A stretch of 64,000 nucleotides of DNA from Mumia xiangluensis (GTDB taxonomy: Bacteria > Actinomycetota > Actinomycetes > Propionibacteriales > Nocardioidaceae): contig NZ_WJYO01000002.1 in NCBI RefSeq assembly GCF_010994095.1, positions 248,001 through 312,000 on the forward strand, written 5' to 3'. Each line of letters starts with the position of its first letter. Position 1 is the stretch's first letter. The position numbers were made by a program, and so were the translations under genes. Shown one piece after another: positions 15,376-23,194 of the stretch. The notes under the pieces were generated by a model. It was given only the letters and a program-made list of their open reading frames with translations, ran no database searches and was not told where the DNA came from.

Positions 15376-18058
15376 ACGAGCGTCCGACACCCACGGAAAC
15401 GTCGAGCGGCACGGCCAACGAGGCCGCGGACGCCATCTCTGCGCGCACCAGCGCCTCGACCGCCTCTCGCTCGCCCGGCGCGACCTCGAGCACGAGCTCG
15501 TCGTGGACCTGCAGCAGCAGGCGCGACGTGAGACCCGACTCGCCGAGCGCACGACGCACACCGAGCATCGCCACCTTGATGATGTCGGCCGCCGACCCCT
15601 GGATGGGGGCGTTCAGGGCCATGCGCTCGGCCATCTCGCGCCGCTGACGGTTGTCGCTCGTCAGGTCGGGCAGGTAGCGGCGACGCCCCATGATCGTCTC
15701 CGTGAAACCCGTCCTGCGTGCCTCGTCGACCACGCCGCGCAGATAGTCACGCACCCCGCCGAACTGAGCGAAGTATTCGTCCATCAGCCCCTGCGCCTCG
15801 CGCGTCTCGATGCCGAGCTGCTGGCTCAGGCCGTACGACGAGAGACCGTACGCGAGGCCGTAGTTCATCGCCTTGATCCGTGACCGCATGCCGACATCGA
15901 TGGCCTCCGGGTCGACCTGGAACACGCGCGATGCCGTGATCGTGTGGAAGTCGGCGCCGGAGTTGAACGCCTCGATGATGCCGTGGTCCTCCGACAGGTC
16001 GGCCATGATGCGCATCTCGATCTGGCTGTAGTCGGCCGTCAGCAGCGTCTCGAAGCCCTCGCCGACCACGAACGCCTCGCGGATCCGGCGACCCGCCGCG
16101 GTGCGGATGGGGATGTTCTGGAGGTTCGGGTCGGCCGAGCTCAGACGCCCCGTCGCCGCGATCGTCTGGTTGTAGGTGGTGTGGATGCGGCCGTCCGGAG
16201 CGACGGTCTTGCGCAGGCCCTCGACCGTCACGCGCAGCCGCGTGGCATCACGGTGCTCCAGCATGTGGAGCAGGAACGGGTGCTCGGTCTTGACGTAGAG
16301 CTGCTGCAGCGCATCGGCGTCGGTCGTGTAGCCCGTCTTGGTGCGCTTGGTCTTCGGCATGCCGAGCTCGTCGAACAGCACCACCTGGAGCTGCTTGGGC
16401 GAGCCGAGGTTGATCTCCTTGCCGATCACCGCGTACGCCTCGTCGGCCGCCGTGCGGACACGCGTGGCGAACTCTTCCTCCAGCGCCTCGAGGGCGTCGC
16501 CGTCGACGGCGATGCCCACCTCCTCCATGTCGGCGAGGACGTGAACCAGCGGGAGCTCGACGGTGTCGAGGAGCGTGCGGCCACCGAGCTGGTCCAGCTC
16601 GGTGTCGAGCGCCGACCCGAGCTCGACCACCGCGGACGCGGCGAGCATCGCGTCCTGGGCGGCTGCATCGTCCGCCACGTCGAGCGTCAGCTGGTCGCCG
16701 TGCTCCTCCACCCGCAGCTCGCGCTTGAGGTAGCGCAGCGCGAGGTCCTCGAGGTCGTACGAGCGCTGGTCCGGTCGAGCGAGGTAGGCGGCGAGCGCCG
16801 TGTCGCTGGCGAGCCCGTCCACCGACCAGCCCTGGGCACGGAGGGCGAGGATCGGCCCCTTCGCGTCGTGCAGGACCTTGAGCCGCTCCGGATCGGCGAG
16901 CCACGCGGCGACGGCGGACTCGTCGTCCGCCGAGAGCGTCGCGACGTCCCACCACCCCGCCGCGCTGCCGTCGGCGGTGGCCACCGCGATCGCGTCGACG
17001 CGGCCGGTCCCCCGGCCCCACGACCCGACCACGTGCACGCCCGTCCGGACGCCGGCAGGAGCGTGGGTGGCCAACCAGCCGGCGACCTCGCCCTCGCCGA
17101 GCACGGCGCCGTCGACCTCGAACCCCTCCTCCGCCTCGGGCTCGTCGGTGGACAGGGTCTCGAACAGCCGGTCGCGCAGCACCCGGAACTCGAGGCCGTC
17201 GAAGACCCGGTGGACGGCGTCGCGGTCCCACGGCTGGATGGCGAGGTCAGCGGACGTCACCGGCAGGTCGAGGTCGCGGACGAGCGCGTTGATCCGCCGG
17301 TTGCGGACGACGTCGCCGAGATGGTCGCGGAAGGACTGGCCCGCCTTGCCGGGCACCTTGTCGGCGTCGCGGACGAGGGCCTCGAGGCCGTCGAACTGGG
17401 CGAGCCACTTGGCGGCCGTCTTGGGACCGACACCCGGGACGCCGGGCAGGTTGTCGCTCGTCTCGCCGACCAGCGCGGCGACGTCGGGGTAACGCTCCGG
17501 CGCGACGCCGTACTTCTCCTGCACGGCCTGCGGCGTCATCCGCGCGAGGTCGGAGACACCCTTGCGCGGGTAGAGGACGGTCGTGCGATCGGTGACGAGC
17601 TGGAGCGCGTCACGGTCGCCGGTGCAGATGAGGACCTCGAAGCCGTCCTGCTCGGCCCGCGTCGCCAGCGTGCCGATGATGTCGTCCGCCTCGAAGCCGT
17701 CGAGCTCGAGGTAGGTGACGTGGAGGGCGTCCAGGACCTCCTTGACGAGAGCGACCTGGCCGGAGAACTCCTCGGGCGACTTGGACCGGTTAGCCTTGTA
17801 GTCGGCGTACTCGGCGCTGCGGAACGTCTGGCGGGACACGTCGAACGCGACCGCCAGGTGGGTCGGCTGCTCGTCGCGCAGCACATTGATCAGCATCGAG
17901 GTGAACCCGTACACCGCGTTCGTGTGCTGGCCGGTCGTCGTGGAGAAGTTCTCGACGGGCAGCGCGAAGAACGCACGGTAGGCGACGGAGTGGCCGTCGA
18001 TGAGGAGGAGCCGACCGGCGTCGGCGGGAGCAGTGTCAGCGGTGCTGGGCGAGTCCAC
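15356..18058 (-). CDS. polA: DNA polymerase I
   Basis: 900 residues; fills gaps in replication and excision repair. In order: 5'-3' exonuclease domain (about 15-310; LLIDGHSVAYRAFFALP, GDRDALQLV, GVPGVGPKTAAKWL), a 3'-5' exonuclease-like domain (about 330-520), and the family A polymerase domain with motif A DYSQIEMRIMA, motif B RSRIKAMNYGLAYG and motif C QVHDELVLE. The proofreading domain lacks the catalytic DxE of E. coli (VDAIAVATADGS occupies the site), as in mycobacterial PolA, so proofreading is probably absent. GTG start at 18058 has TAGAGT 6 bases upstream, predicting a leaderless mRNA. Closest neighbours, GNAT and pdtaR, keep the actinobacterial order. Confidence 0.97.
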   Translation of the reverse strand: MDSPSTADTAPADAGRLLLIDGHSVAYRAFFALPVENFSTTTGQHTNAVYGFTSMLINVLRDEQPTHLAVAFDVSRQTFRSAEYADYKANRSKSPEEFSGQVALVKEVLDALHVTYLELDGFEADDIIGTLATRAEQDGFEVLICTGDRDALQLVTDRTTVLYPRKGVSDLARMTPQAVQEKYGVAPERYPDVAALVGETSDNLPGVPGVGPKTAAKWLAQFDGLEALVRDADKVPGKAGQSFRDHLGDVVRNRRINALVRDLDLPVTSADLAIQPWDRDAVHRVFDGLEFRVLRDRLFETLSTDEPEAEEGFEVDGAVLGEGEVAGWLATHAPAGVRTGVHVVGSWGRGTGRVDAIAVATADGSAAGWWDVATLSADDESAVAAWLADPERLKVLHDAKGPILALRAQGWSVDGLASDTALAAYLARPDQRSYDLEDLALRYLKRELRVEEHGDQLTLDVADDAAAQDAMLAASAVVELGSALDTELDQLGGRTLLDTVELPLVHVLADMEEVGIAVDGDALEALEEEFATRVRTAADEAYAVIGKEINLGSPKQLQVVLFDELGMPKTKRTKTGYTTDADALQQLYVKTEHPFLLHMLEHRDATRLRVTVEGLRKTVAPDGRIHTTYNQTIAATGRLSSADPNLQNIPIRTAAGRRIREAFVVGEGFETLLTADYSQIEMRIMADLSEDHGIIEAFNSGADFHTITASRVFQVDPEAIDVGMRSRIKAMNYGLAYGLSSYGLSQQLGIETREAQGLMDEYFAQFGGVRDYLRGVVDEARRTGFTETIMGRRRYLPDLTSDNRQRREMAERMALNAPIQGSAADIIKVAMLGVRRALGESGLTSRLLLQVHDELVLEVAPGEREAVEALVRAEMASAASLAVPLDVSVGVGRSWHEAGH

Positions 18059-18064
18059 GAACCG

Positions 18065-18070
18065 ACTCTA
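18065..18070 (-). promoter_or_regulatory. Predicted -10 box of leaderless polA transcript
   Basis: TAGAGT on the minus strand, exactly 6 bases before the polA GTG; no ribosome binding site is present. Confidence 0.5.
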
Positions 18071-18090
18071 ACGGGCGCGACCGACACCCC

Positions 18091-18109
18091 ACCGGGGGCT
18101 GACCCCGGT
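18091..18109 (-). terminator. Hairpin after the GNAT gene
   Basis: ACCGGGG-GCTGA-CCCCGGT, a 7-bp GC stem directly after the GNAT stop codon and upstream of the polA promoter. No T-run follows, so it would be a GC-hairpin type terminator. Confidence 0.5.
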
Positions 18110-18720
18110 CAGTCGGCGGCACCCGCGGCCGCCGCCTCCTCGGTCGTACGGCGGAGCGACCGGCGCACCGCGATAAGGCGGCCCGTGCCGCGTCCTGACG
18201 CCGAGCGTCCGGCCAGCCGCGCCTGCAGGACCCGCACCCGCGCCGCGCGGACCGTGGCGAAGTGACCGAACCCGATGCGGGTGAGGAACCGGTGTGCGTC
18301 GCGCGACGGTGCGGGCGCCCACGCGTAGACCACCGCCGAACCGACCTGGTCGGCCCAGTCGGCGGCGATGCTCATCAGCGACCACGCGACGCCGCGGCGT
18401 CGGTGGCGTGGGTGGACGTGCAGCTCGCTCACCACCACGACCGACCGCAGGTGGAGCGGCGTCGCGGCCGCGAGATCGGCCTTCATGACACCGACGATCT
18501 GCTCACCGCTGACCGCCACGCACAACCGCTGCGACGTACGGCGTGAGATGTCGGCGAGCGCCGCCCGGGACTCGTCCTCGGTGGGCACCACCCAGCCGAC
18601 GCTGAGAGGATCGGTCTCGGCACTCAGCCCTTCGGCGACGCACAGCGACCAGAGCTCGATGAGCTCGCGGGCGTCGTCGGGATGGGCTTCACGGATCTCC
18701 AGCGGTAGACGGCCCACCAC
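18109..18720 (-). CDS. GNAT family N-acetyltransferase
   Basis: 203 residues. Acetyl-CoA-binding GNAT core with beta-strand 4 SELHVHPRHRRRGVAWSLM, where RRRGVA matches the R/Q-x-x-G-x-A pyrophosphate-binding loop, and the following helix. The last 50 residues are Arg/Ala-rich and variable. The substrate is unknown. GTG at 18720 (or the next codon, also GTG) follows GGAGGAGGG closely. A TAGTGT box about 50 bases upstream may be the -10 site. The gene runs toward polA but the hairpin at 18091-18109 probably separates them. Confidence 0.8.
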   Translation of the reverse strand: MVGRLPLEIREAHPDDARELIELWSLCVAEGLSAETDPLSVGWVVPTEDESRAALADISRRTSQRLCVAVSGEQIVGVMKADLAAATPLHLRSVVVVSELHVHPRHRRRGVAWSLMSIAADWADQVGSAVVYAWAPAPSRDAHRFLTRIGFGHFATVRAARVRVLQARLAGRSASGRGTGRLIAVRRSLRRTTEEAAAAGAAD

Positions 18721-18867
18721 CCCTCCTCCCAGAGCCGAGCGACCGGGCGCCGGGCTCGGGGTGAAACACTACGCCGTGGCGGGCTCGGCTGTCAGCGGGC
18801 TGAGCGGTCGGTTTCGTGCAGTGGTCGACAACGTGGCGAGATGAACGATTCGTCCGGAGGAGGAAGC

Positions 18868-19614
18868 GTGTTCGTCGGAGCAGGCACGGTCGTGAACGTC
18901 GCCGCGATCCTCGCCGGGTCGGGCATCGGCCTGCTCGTCGGCAACCGCCTCCCAGCGCGCACGCGCGCGGTCGTGACCGACGGCCTCGGGCTCGTCACCC
19001 TCCTCATCGCCGGACTGTCCGTCGTCGCCGTCACCGACCGGGTGCTCTCCGACGCCGTCGGGCCGAGCGCGCCGGTGCTGATCGTCCTGGGTGCGGTGAT
19101 CGTCGGCGGCGTGATCGGCTCGCTGCTGCGCATCGAGCACCGGCTGGAGAGCTCCGGGAGCTGGCTCCAGGCCCGCCTCGGAGGTTCCGGTGACGCGGGC
19201 GCGCGAGCGCAGTTCGTCGAAGGCTTCGTCACCGCATCCCTGGTGTTCTGCGTCGGCCCCCTCGCCATCTTGGGCTCGATCACCGACGGGCTCGGCGGCG
19301 GCGCCGAACAGCTCCTCCTCAAGTCGGCGCTGGACGGTTTCGCCTCGATCGCCTTCGCGGCCTCGCTCGGGGTCGGCGTGATGGCGTCCGCGATCGCGGT
19401 CGCCGCCATCCAGGGAAGCCTGACGGTCCTGGGAGCGGTGATGGGCTCGTTCGTTCCCGAGGCCCACGTCGTCGCACTGACGGCGACCGGCGGCGTCCTG
19501 CTGGTCGGCGTCGCGCTGCGGCTGCTCAACATCCGACCGGTGGCCGTCGGCGACATGCTCCCCGCGCTGCTGGTCGCACCGGTCCTGGTGCAGTCCATCG
19601 TCTGGCTGCGCTGA
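18868..19614 (+). CDS. DUF554 family membrane protein
   Basis: 248 residues and about seven hydrophobic segments. The opening VFVGAGTVVNVAAILAGSGIGLLVG, the middle FVTASLVFCVGPLAILGSI and the KSALDGFASIAFAASLGVGV stretch are typical of DUF554 (YdfK/YqgA-like) membrane proteins, whose function is unknown. GTG at 18868 is chosen because GGAGGAGGAA sits 4 bases upstream and the family begins there; an ATG nine codons earlier would add residues not seen in the family. Convergent with the DUF559-like gene. Confidence 0.85.
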   Translation: MFVGAGTVVNVAAILAGSGIGLLVGNRLPARTRAVVTDGLGLVTLLIAGLSVVAVTDRVLSDAVGPSAPVLIVLGAVIVGGVIGSLLRIEHRLESSGSWLQARLGGSGDAGARAQFVEGFVTASLVFCVGPLAILGSITDGLGGGAEQLLLKSALDGFASIAFAASLGVGVMASAIAVAAIQGSLTVLGAVMGSFVPEAHVVALTATGGVLLVGVALRLLNIRPVAVGDMLPALLVAPVLVQSIVWLR

Positions 19615-19664
19615 ACGCCGTCACGCCCTCCCGTCTCTCTCCCCCGCTGCCCCGTCTCCGCTGT

Positions 19665-19713
19665 CGGTGCCTCAGCGTCCACCACGGGCGCGCACGTGGA
19701 CGCTGAGGCACCG
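19665..19713. repeat. 18-bp perfect inverted repeat, copy 1 of a related pair
   Basis: CGGTGCCTCAGCGTCCAC (19665-19682), a 13-base spacer, then its exact complement (19696-19713). It lies between the convergent DUF554 and DUF559-like genes, a terminator position. A second copy with the same arm sequence (one mismatch) and the same spacer length lies at 20800-20848. Confidence 0.85.
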
Positions 19714-19733
19714 ATCCTGGAGAACGGGGCGGA

Positions 19734-20681
19734 TCAGCTCCGCGCGACGCGCCGTGGGGCGGGAACCCTGGCGAACAGGGCCCGCCACGACGCACCGAAG
19801 TCGGGAGGTGGACCGTCGTACCCACGTTCACGCAGCTTCTCGTGAACCATCAGCATCAACGCACGGGGGCGGCCGAGCATCGCGTCGGTGATCTGCCGGT
19901 ACTCCACGTCGTGGTCGCGGAGCCCGGCGTACCGCCCGATGTCGCGGGTGAACTGCGTCATGTCCTCGGCGTGCTGTCGGCCTTCGTACTCGAGCACGAG
20001 CAACCACGCACGGAGGAGGAGATCGACGCATCCCAGCCACCTACCGCGTACGACGAGGTCGACGTTGACCTCCGGTGTCGGCAGGCCGCATCCGATCACG
20101 AGCACGCGGAGCTCGGACTCCTTCGGCGACCGGGCCCGCCCGTCGAGCATCGCCGCGACGCGCAGCGCCTGCGCCGCGCCCGGCCGCCAGGACTGCGCGG
20201 TGGCGAGTGAGACGAGCTCCTCCCGGGTCATGTGCCCGCGGTGGAGGAGCCAGTCGCCCCGCTTCACGAGGTCGATGAGCCGCTGGCGCTCACAGCAGCG
20301 GATGAAGGCTGCGGCCGGTGTCACGCCGGTCCCGTCCAGGGGCGGGAGCAACACCGTGCGGTGGAGGAAGACCCCCAGCAGGTCCCGATGCTGGTCCTCG
20401 TCGATCACGAACTCGAGCGGCCGTGCGGAGCCTGCGTCGTACCCGAGAAGGCGATGACGTGTCTCGCCGTCGACGTGGCTCCCCTCGGGGAGCGCGAGGC
20501 GGGCCGCCTCCACCTCGTCGGCGAACGTCATCGCATGTGCTGCGTGCACCCACACCCGCGGGTGCACGCGGCGGAAGCGCTTGCCCCGCAGGACCCTCTC
20601 CGACACGCCGAGGCCGGCGGCGTACCGCGCGGTGAAAGGCCCCGCACCGAGCTCCGGCGGGACGGGGCGCGGGGCAGGCAT
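19734..20681 (-). CDS. DUF559-like protein with putative endonuclease domain
   Basis: 315 residues. The N-terminal two thirds resembles actinobacterial proteins with an AbiEi-antitoxin-like or winged-helix start (ARYAAGLGVSERVLRGKRF, HPRVW). The C-terminal part has VDLLLRAWLLVLEYEGRQH followed by DIGRYAGLRDHDVEYRQIT, the pattern of DUF559/Vsr-like PD-(D/E)xK nucleases: Asp, then Glu-x-Glu, then a helix with Arg. Nuclease activity is inferred, and no partner gene is present. ATG at 20681 is the first start matching the conserved text. Single gene between convergent DUF554 and the pdtaR-like gene, bracketed by related palindromes, which raises the possibility of a mobile unit. Confidence 0.6.
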   Translation of the reverse strand: MPAPRPVPPELGAGPFTARYAAGLGVSERVLRGKRFRRVHPRVWVHAAHAMTFADEVEAARLALPEGSHVDGETRHRLLGYDAGSARPLEFVIDEDQHRDLLGVFLHRTVLLPPLDGTGVTPAAAFIRCCERQRLIDLVKRGDWLLHRGHMTREELVSLATAQSWRPGAAQALRVAAMLDGRARSPKESELRVLVIGCGLPTPEVNVDLVVRGRWLGCVDLLLRAWLLVLEYEGRQHAEDMTQFTRDIGRYAGLRDHDVEYRQITDAMLGRPRALMLMVHEKLRERGYDGPPPDFGASWRALFARVPAPRRVARS

Positions 20682-20799
20682 CCGCCGAGCATCGTGCGGA
20701 CCGGGCACCGTGACCACTGCGGCACCGGCCCCCTGGGGACGACCAGGGCAACGGGACGCCTGCGGACAACGTCGTCCTCGCCCCATGCCCGTCCGCTGT

Positions 20800-20848
20800 C
20801 GGTGCGTCAGCGTCCACTCGGCCGGAGGCGGTGGACGCTGAGGCACCG
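20800..20848. repeat. 18-bp inverted repeat, copy 2 of a related pair
   Basis: Left arm CGGTGCGTCAGCGTCCAC (20800-20817), 13-base spacer, right arm 20831-20848 (one mismatch). The arms match those at 19665-19713, including the preceding CCGCTGT. It sits just after the pdtaR-like gene, a terminator position for that gene. Confidence 0.85.
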
Positions 20849-20862
20849 CCGCGGGGAGGGGG

Positions 20863-21513
20863 CTACGCGGGGTCCGCAGGCGACTCGGACCCGCTCGAGC
20901 CGCCGAGCGCGGGACCGTGCTCCACGACGCCCTCAGCCACGGCACGCATCGACAGGCGCAGGTCCATCGCCGTCTTCTGGATCCACCGGAACGCCTGCGG
21001 CTCGGTGATGCCCAGCGCCTCCTGCAGGAGGCCCTTCGCACGCTCGACGGCGCGACGCGTCTCCAAGCGGTCCTCGAGGCTCGCCACCTCGGCCTCGAGC
21101 GCGGCGATCTCGGAGAAGCGGCTGACCGCCATCTCGATCGCCGGGACGAGGTCGGCCTTGCTGAACGGCTTGACGAGGTACGCCATCGCGCCCGCGTCGC
21201 GCGCACGCTCCACGAGCTCGCGCTGGCTGAAGGCCGTCAGCATCACGACCGGCGCGATGCGCTGCGAGGCGATCCTCTCCGCGGCGGAGATGCCGTCGAG
21301 CTTCGGCATCTTCACGTCCATCACGACGAGGTCGGGGCGCAGCTCCTCGGCGAGCGCGACCGCCTGCTCACCGTCGGCCGCCTGACCGACCACCTCGATG
21401 CCCTCCTCGGCGAGCATCTCGGCCAGGTCGAGGCGGATCAGCGCCTCGTCCTCGGCGATGACGACGCGGCGGACGGGCGGGAGCGTACCGGGGGTGCTCT
21501 CAGGAGAAGTCAC
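20863..21513 (-). CDS. pdtaR: ANTAR-domain response regulator, PdtaR-like
   Basis: 216 residues. Receiver domain about residues 15-130 with the acidic pocket ED, phospho-acceptor Asp in DLVVMDVKMPK, conserved Thr in MLTAF and Lys in YLVKPF. A coiled-coil linker (SEIAALEAEVASLEDRLETRRAVERAKGLL, in two overlapping parts) leads to an ANTAR RNA-binding domain (ALGITEPQAFRWIQKTAMDLRLSM). ANTAR regulators bind paired hairpins in mRNA and prevent termination. The homologue in M. tuberculosis is Rv1626, partner of histidine kinase PdtaS, and is near polA there too. No kinase gene is next to it here. Predicted leaderless from GTG 21513. Confidence 0.9.
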   Translation of the reverse strand: MTSPESTPGTLPPVRRVVIAEDEALIRLDLAEMLAEEGIEVVGQAADGEQAVALAEELRPDLVVMDVKMPKLDGISAAERIASQRIAPVVMLTAFSQRELVERARDAGAMAYLVKPFSKADLVPAIEMAVSRFSEIAALEAEVASLEDRLETRRAVERAKGLLQEALGITEPQAFRWIQKTAMDLRLSMRAVAEGVVEHGPALGGSSGSESPADPA

Positions 21514-21519
21514 GTGAGA

Positions 21520-21525
21520 AGGTTA
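21520..21525 (-). promoter_or_regulatory. Predicted -10 box of leaderless pdtaR transcript
   Basis: TAACCT on the minus strand, 6 bases before the GTG start at 21513. Confidence 0.45.
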
Positions 21526-21554
21526 TCCCGCGCCCGCCGGCGACCGACGGGCCA

Positions 21555-21637
21555 GCCGGGTTGGCGGAATGGTAGACGCGGTGGTCTCAAACACCACTGT
21601 CCGAAAGGATGTGCGGGTTCGAGTCCCGCACCCGGCA
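21555..21637 (+). tRNA. tRNA-Leu (anticodon CAA)
   Basis: 83 bases. Acceptor arms GCCGGGT / ACCCGGC pair fully, followed by discriminator A; CCA is not encoded. The anticodon stem GTGGT/ACCAC encloses CTCAAAC, giving anticodon CAA for the UUG codon. A class II variable arm (GTCC-GAAA-GGAT) and a T arm GCGGG-TTCGAGT-CCCGC are present. UUG is a rare codon in DNA of this composition. Confidence 0.95.
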
Positions 21638-21866
21638 CATCTCACGCTGCGGAGACCGTTGCGCGGTGCTACTTTTCGTGACGCCCCCAGACGCGCCAAC
21701 AGACTTCTTTCGAAGGTTGACCGGATTTCACCGTTTCATAACGGCTTGGATTCATCCACGGTCGAGGCGCTCTCACTGTGTTAGAACGTTGCAGTTACTT
21801 GCATGGGACGCAACGTCCGCCCCGCCCCGCTCGGGGGCCGGCCCCAACGAATCGGAGGACACCACC
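21638..21866 (+). promoter_or_regulatory. livJ upstream region with inverted repeat
   Basis: The 229 bases between tRNA-Leu and livJ are less GC-rich than the rest. TTGACC at 21717-21722 followed 16 bases later by TAACGG is a weak promoter candidate. ACGTTGC (21786-21792) and GCAACGT (21810-21816) form a perfect inverted repeat with a 17-base spacer, a possible regulator site. GGAGG at 21854-21858 serves the livJ GTG. Confidence 0.35.
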
Positions 21867-23078
21867 GTGTCTCGTTCCACGAAGGCACTCGCGGCTGCCG
21901 CAGTGCTGGCGCTCACGCTCGCTGCGTGCGCCAACACCGACGACGGCGACAGCGGAGACGAGGACAGCTCGACTCCCGAGCTGACCGTCCAGACTGCAAT
22001 CGATGCACCCGACGACGCTGTCAGCCCTGCGGGCGACGGATCGGCCGAGTGCCCGGCGACCACCACCATCGCCTACATCGGTGCCGAGACCGGCGCCAAC
22101 GCCCAGCTCGGCATCAACATCATCAACGGTGTGAAGCTGGCGGTCGAGGAGCACAACGCGAACAACGCCAACTGCCAGGTCACGCTGCAGACGTTCGACA
22201 CCGAGGGCGACCCGAACAAGTCCACCGGCCCGGTGACGCAGGCGACCAACGACGAGAACATCATCGGCGTCGTCGGCCTGCCGTTCTCCGGCGAGTCGAA
22301 GGCCACCGGCACGATCTTCGAGCAGGCCGGCCTCGTCCACATCACGCCGTCGGCCACCGGCCCGGCGCTGACGCAGAACGGCTGGACGACCTTCTTCCGC
22401 GCGCTCGGCAACGACAACGTGCAGGGCCCGGCCGTGCCGAAGCTCACCGAGAAGCTCGATGCCAAGACGGTCTACGTGGTCCAGGACGACTCCGAGTACG
22501 GCGTCGGCCTCGCCGGCACCGCCACCGAGGCGCTCGGCGACAACGTCGTCGGCTCCGACAAGGTGACGACGGGCCAGAAGGACTTCTCCGCGACGATCTC
22601 CAAGATCCTTGCTGAGAAGCCCGACGCGGTCTTCTACTCGGGCTACTACGCCGAGGGTGCGCCGTTCAACCAGCAGCTCGTCGCCAAGGGCTACGAGGGC
22701 ATCTTCATCGGCCCGGACGGCGTGAAGGACCAGGAGTTCATCAACCAGGCCGGTGACGCCTCGGCGAACGCCTACTTCACCTGCCCGTGCATCCCGGGTG
22801 AGCTGATCACCAGCTTCAGCGACGCCTACAAGAAGGTCTCGGGCGGCGACGCGCCGGGCACCTACTCGGTCGAGGGCTACGACGCGGCGACCGTGCTGCT
22901 CGCGGGCATCGACGAGGGCAACCAGGATCGCGCCAAGCTGAAGGACTGGGTGACCAACTACGACGCCCAGGGCCTCAGCAAGAAGTTCAAGTGGGACGAG
23001 ACCGGCGAGCTCACCGAACTCGCTGTCTACGGCTACAAGGTGCAGGATGGCCAGATCGTCTCGGTCGGCGTCCTCTGA
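21867..23078 (+). CDS. livJ: Branched-chain amino acid ABC transporter substrate-binding lipoprotein
   Basis: 403 residues. Lipoprotein signal peptide with lipobox LAAC and modified Cys21, then an acidic linker and a periplasmic-binding fold of the Leu/Ile/Val type (Peripla_BP_6): TIAYIGAETGANAQLGINIINGVKLAVEE, ITPSATGP, VYVVQDDSEYGVGLAG, DAVFYSGYYAEGAPF. It captures branched-chain amino acids or related amides outside the membrane for LivHMGF. GTG at 21867 is chosen for the GGAGG 8 bases upstream and for the signal peptide beginning there; the frame runs back into the tRNA region without meaning. A strong hairpin terminator separates it from livH, typical of raised binding-protein expression. 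Confidence 0.92.
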   Translation: MSRSTKALAAAAVLALTLAACANTDDGDSGDEDSSTPELTVQTAIDAPDDAVSPAGDGSAECPATTTIAYIGAETGANAQLGINIINGVKLAVEEHNANNANCQVTLQTFDTEGDPNKSTGPVTQATNDENIIGVVGLPFSGESKATGTIFEQAGLVHITPSATGPALTQNGWTTFFRALGNDNVQGPAVPKLTEKLDAKTVYVVQDDSEYGVGLAGTATEALGDNVVGSDKVTTGQKDFSATISKILAEKPDAVFYSGYYAEGAPFNQQLVAKGYEGIFIGPDGVKDQEFINQAGDASANAYFTCPCIPGELITSFSDAYKKVSGGDAPGTYSVEGYDAATVLLAGIDEGNQDRAKLKDWVTNYDAQGLSKKFKWDETGELTELAVYGYKVQDGQIVSVGVL

Positions 23079-23131
23079 GAGAGGCAGTCTCTAAGAGGCC
23101 TGCAACTCAGTAGCGACAGCTCGTCAACGGA

Positions 23132-23166
23132 GGGGGTCCGTCTGATCCAGACGGACCCCCTTCTCT
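23132..23166 (+). terminator. Rho-independent terminator/attenuator between livJ and livH
   Basis: GGGGGTCCGTCTG (23132-23144), loop ATC, perfect complement (23148-23160), then TTCTCT. A 13-bp stem is strong. Partial read-through would keep livJ mRNA in excess of the membrane components. Confidence 0.85.
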
Positions 23167-23194
23167 GCACACCCCACTCCTCAAAGGAGCCCAA

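Noticed and set aside
19734-20681. AbiE-type toxin-antitoxin system
   Set aside because: The N-terminus is antitoxin-like at most; there is no adjacent AbiEii nucleotidyltransferase, so no system can be claimed.
20681-21206. N-terminal extension of the DUF559-like gene
   Set aside because: It runs through the palindrome and into the pdtaR gene, with Arg-rich sequence typical of shadows.
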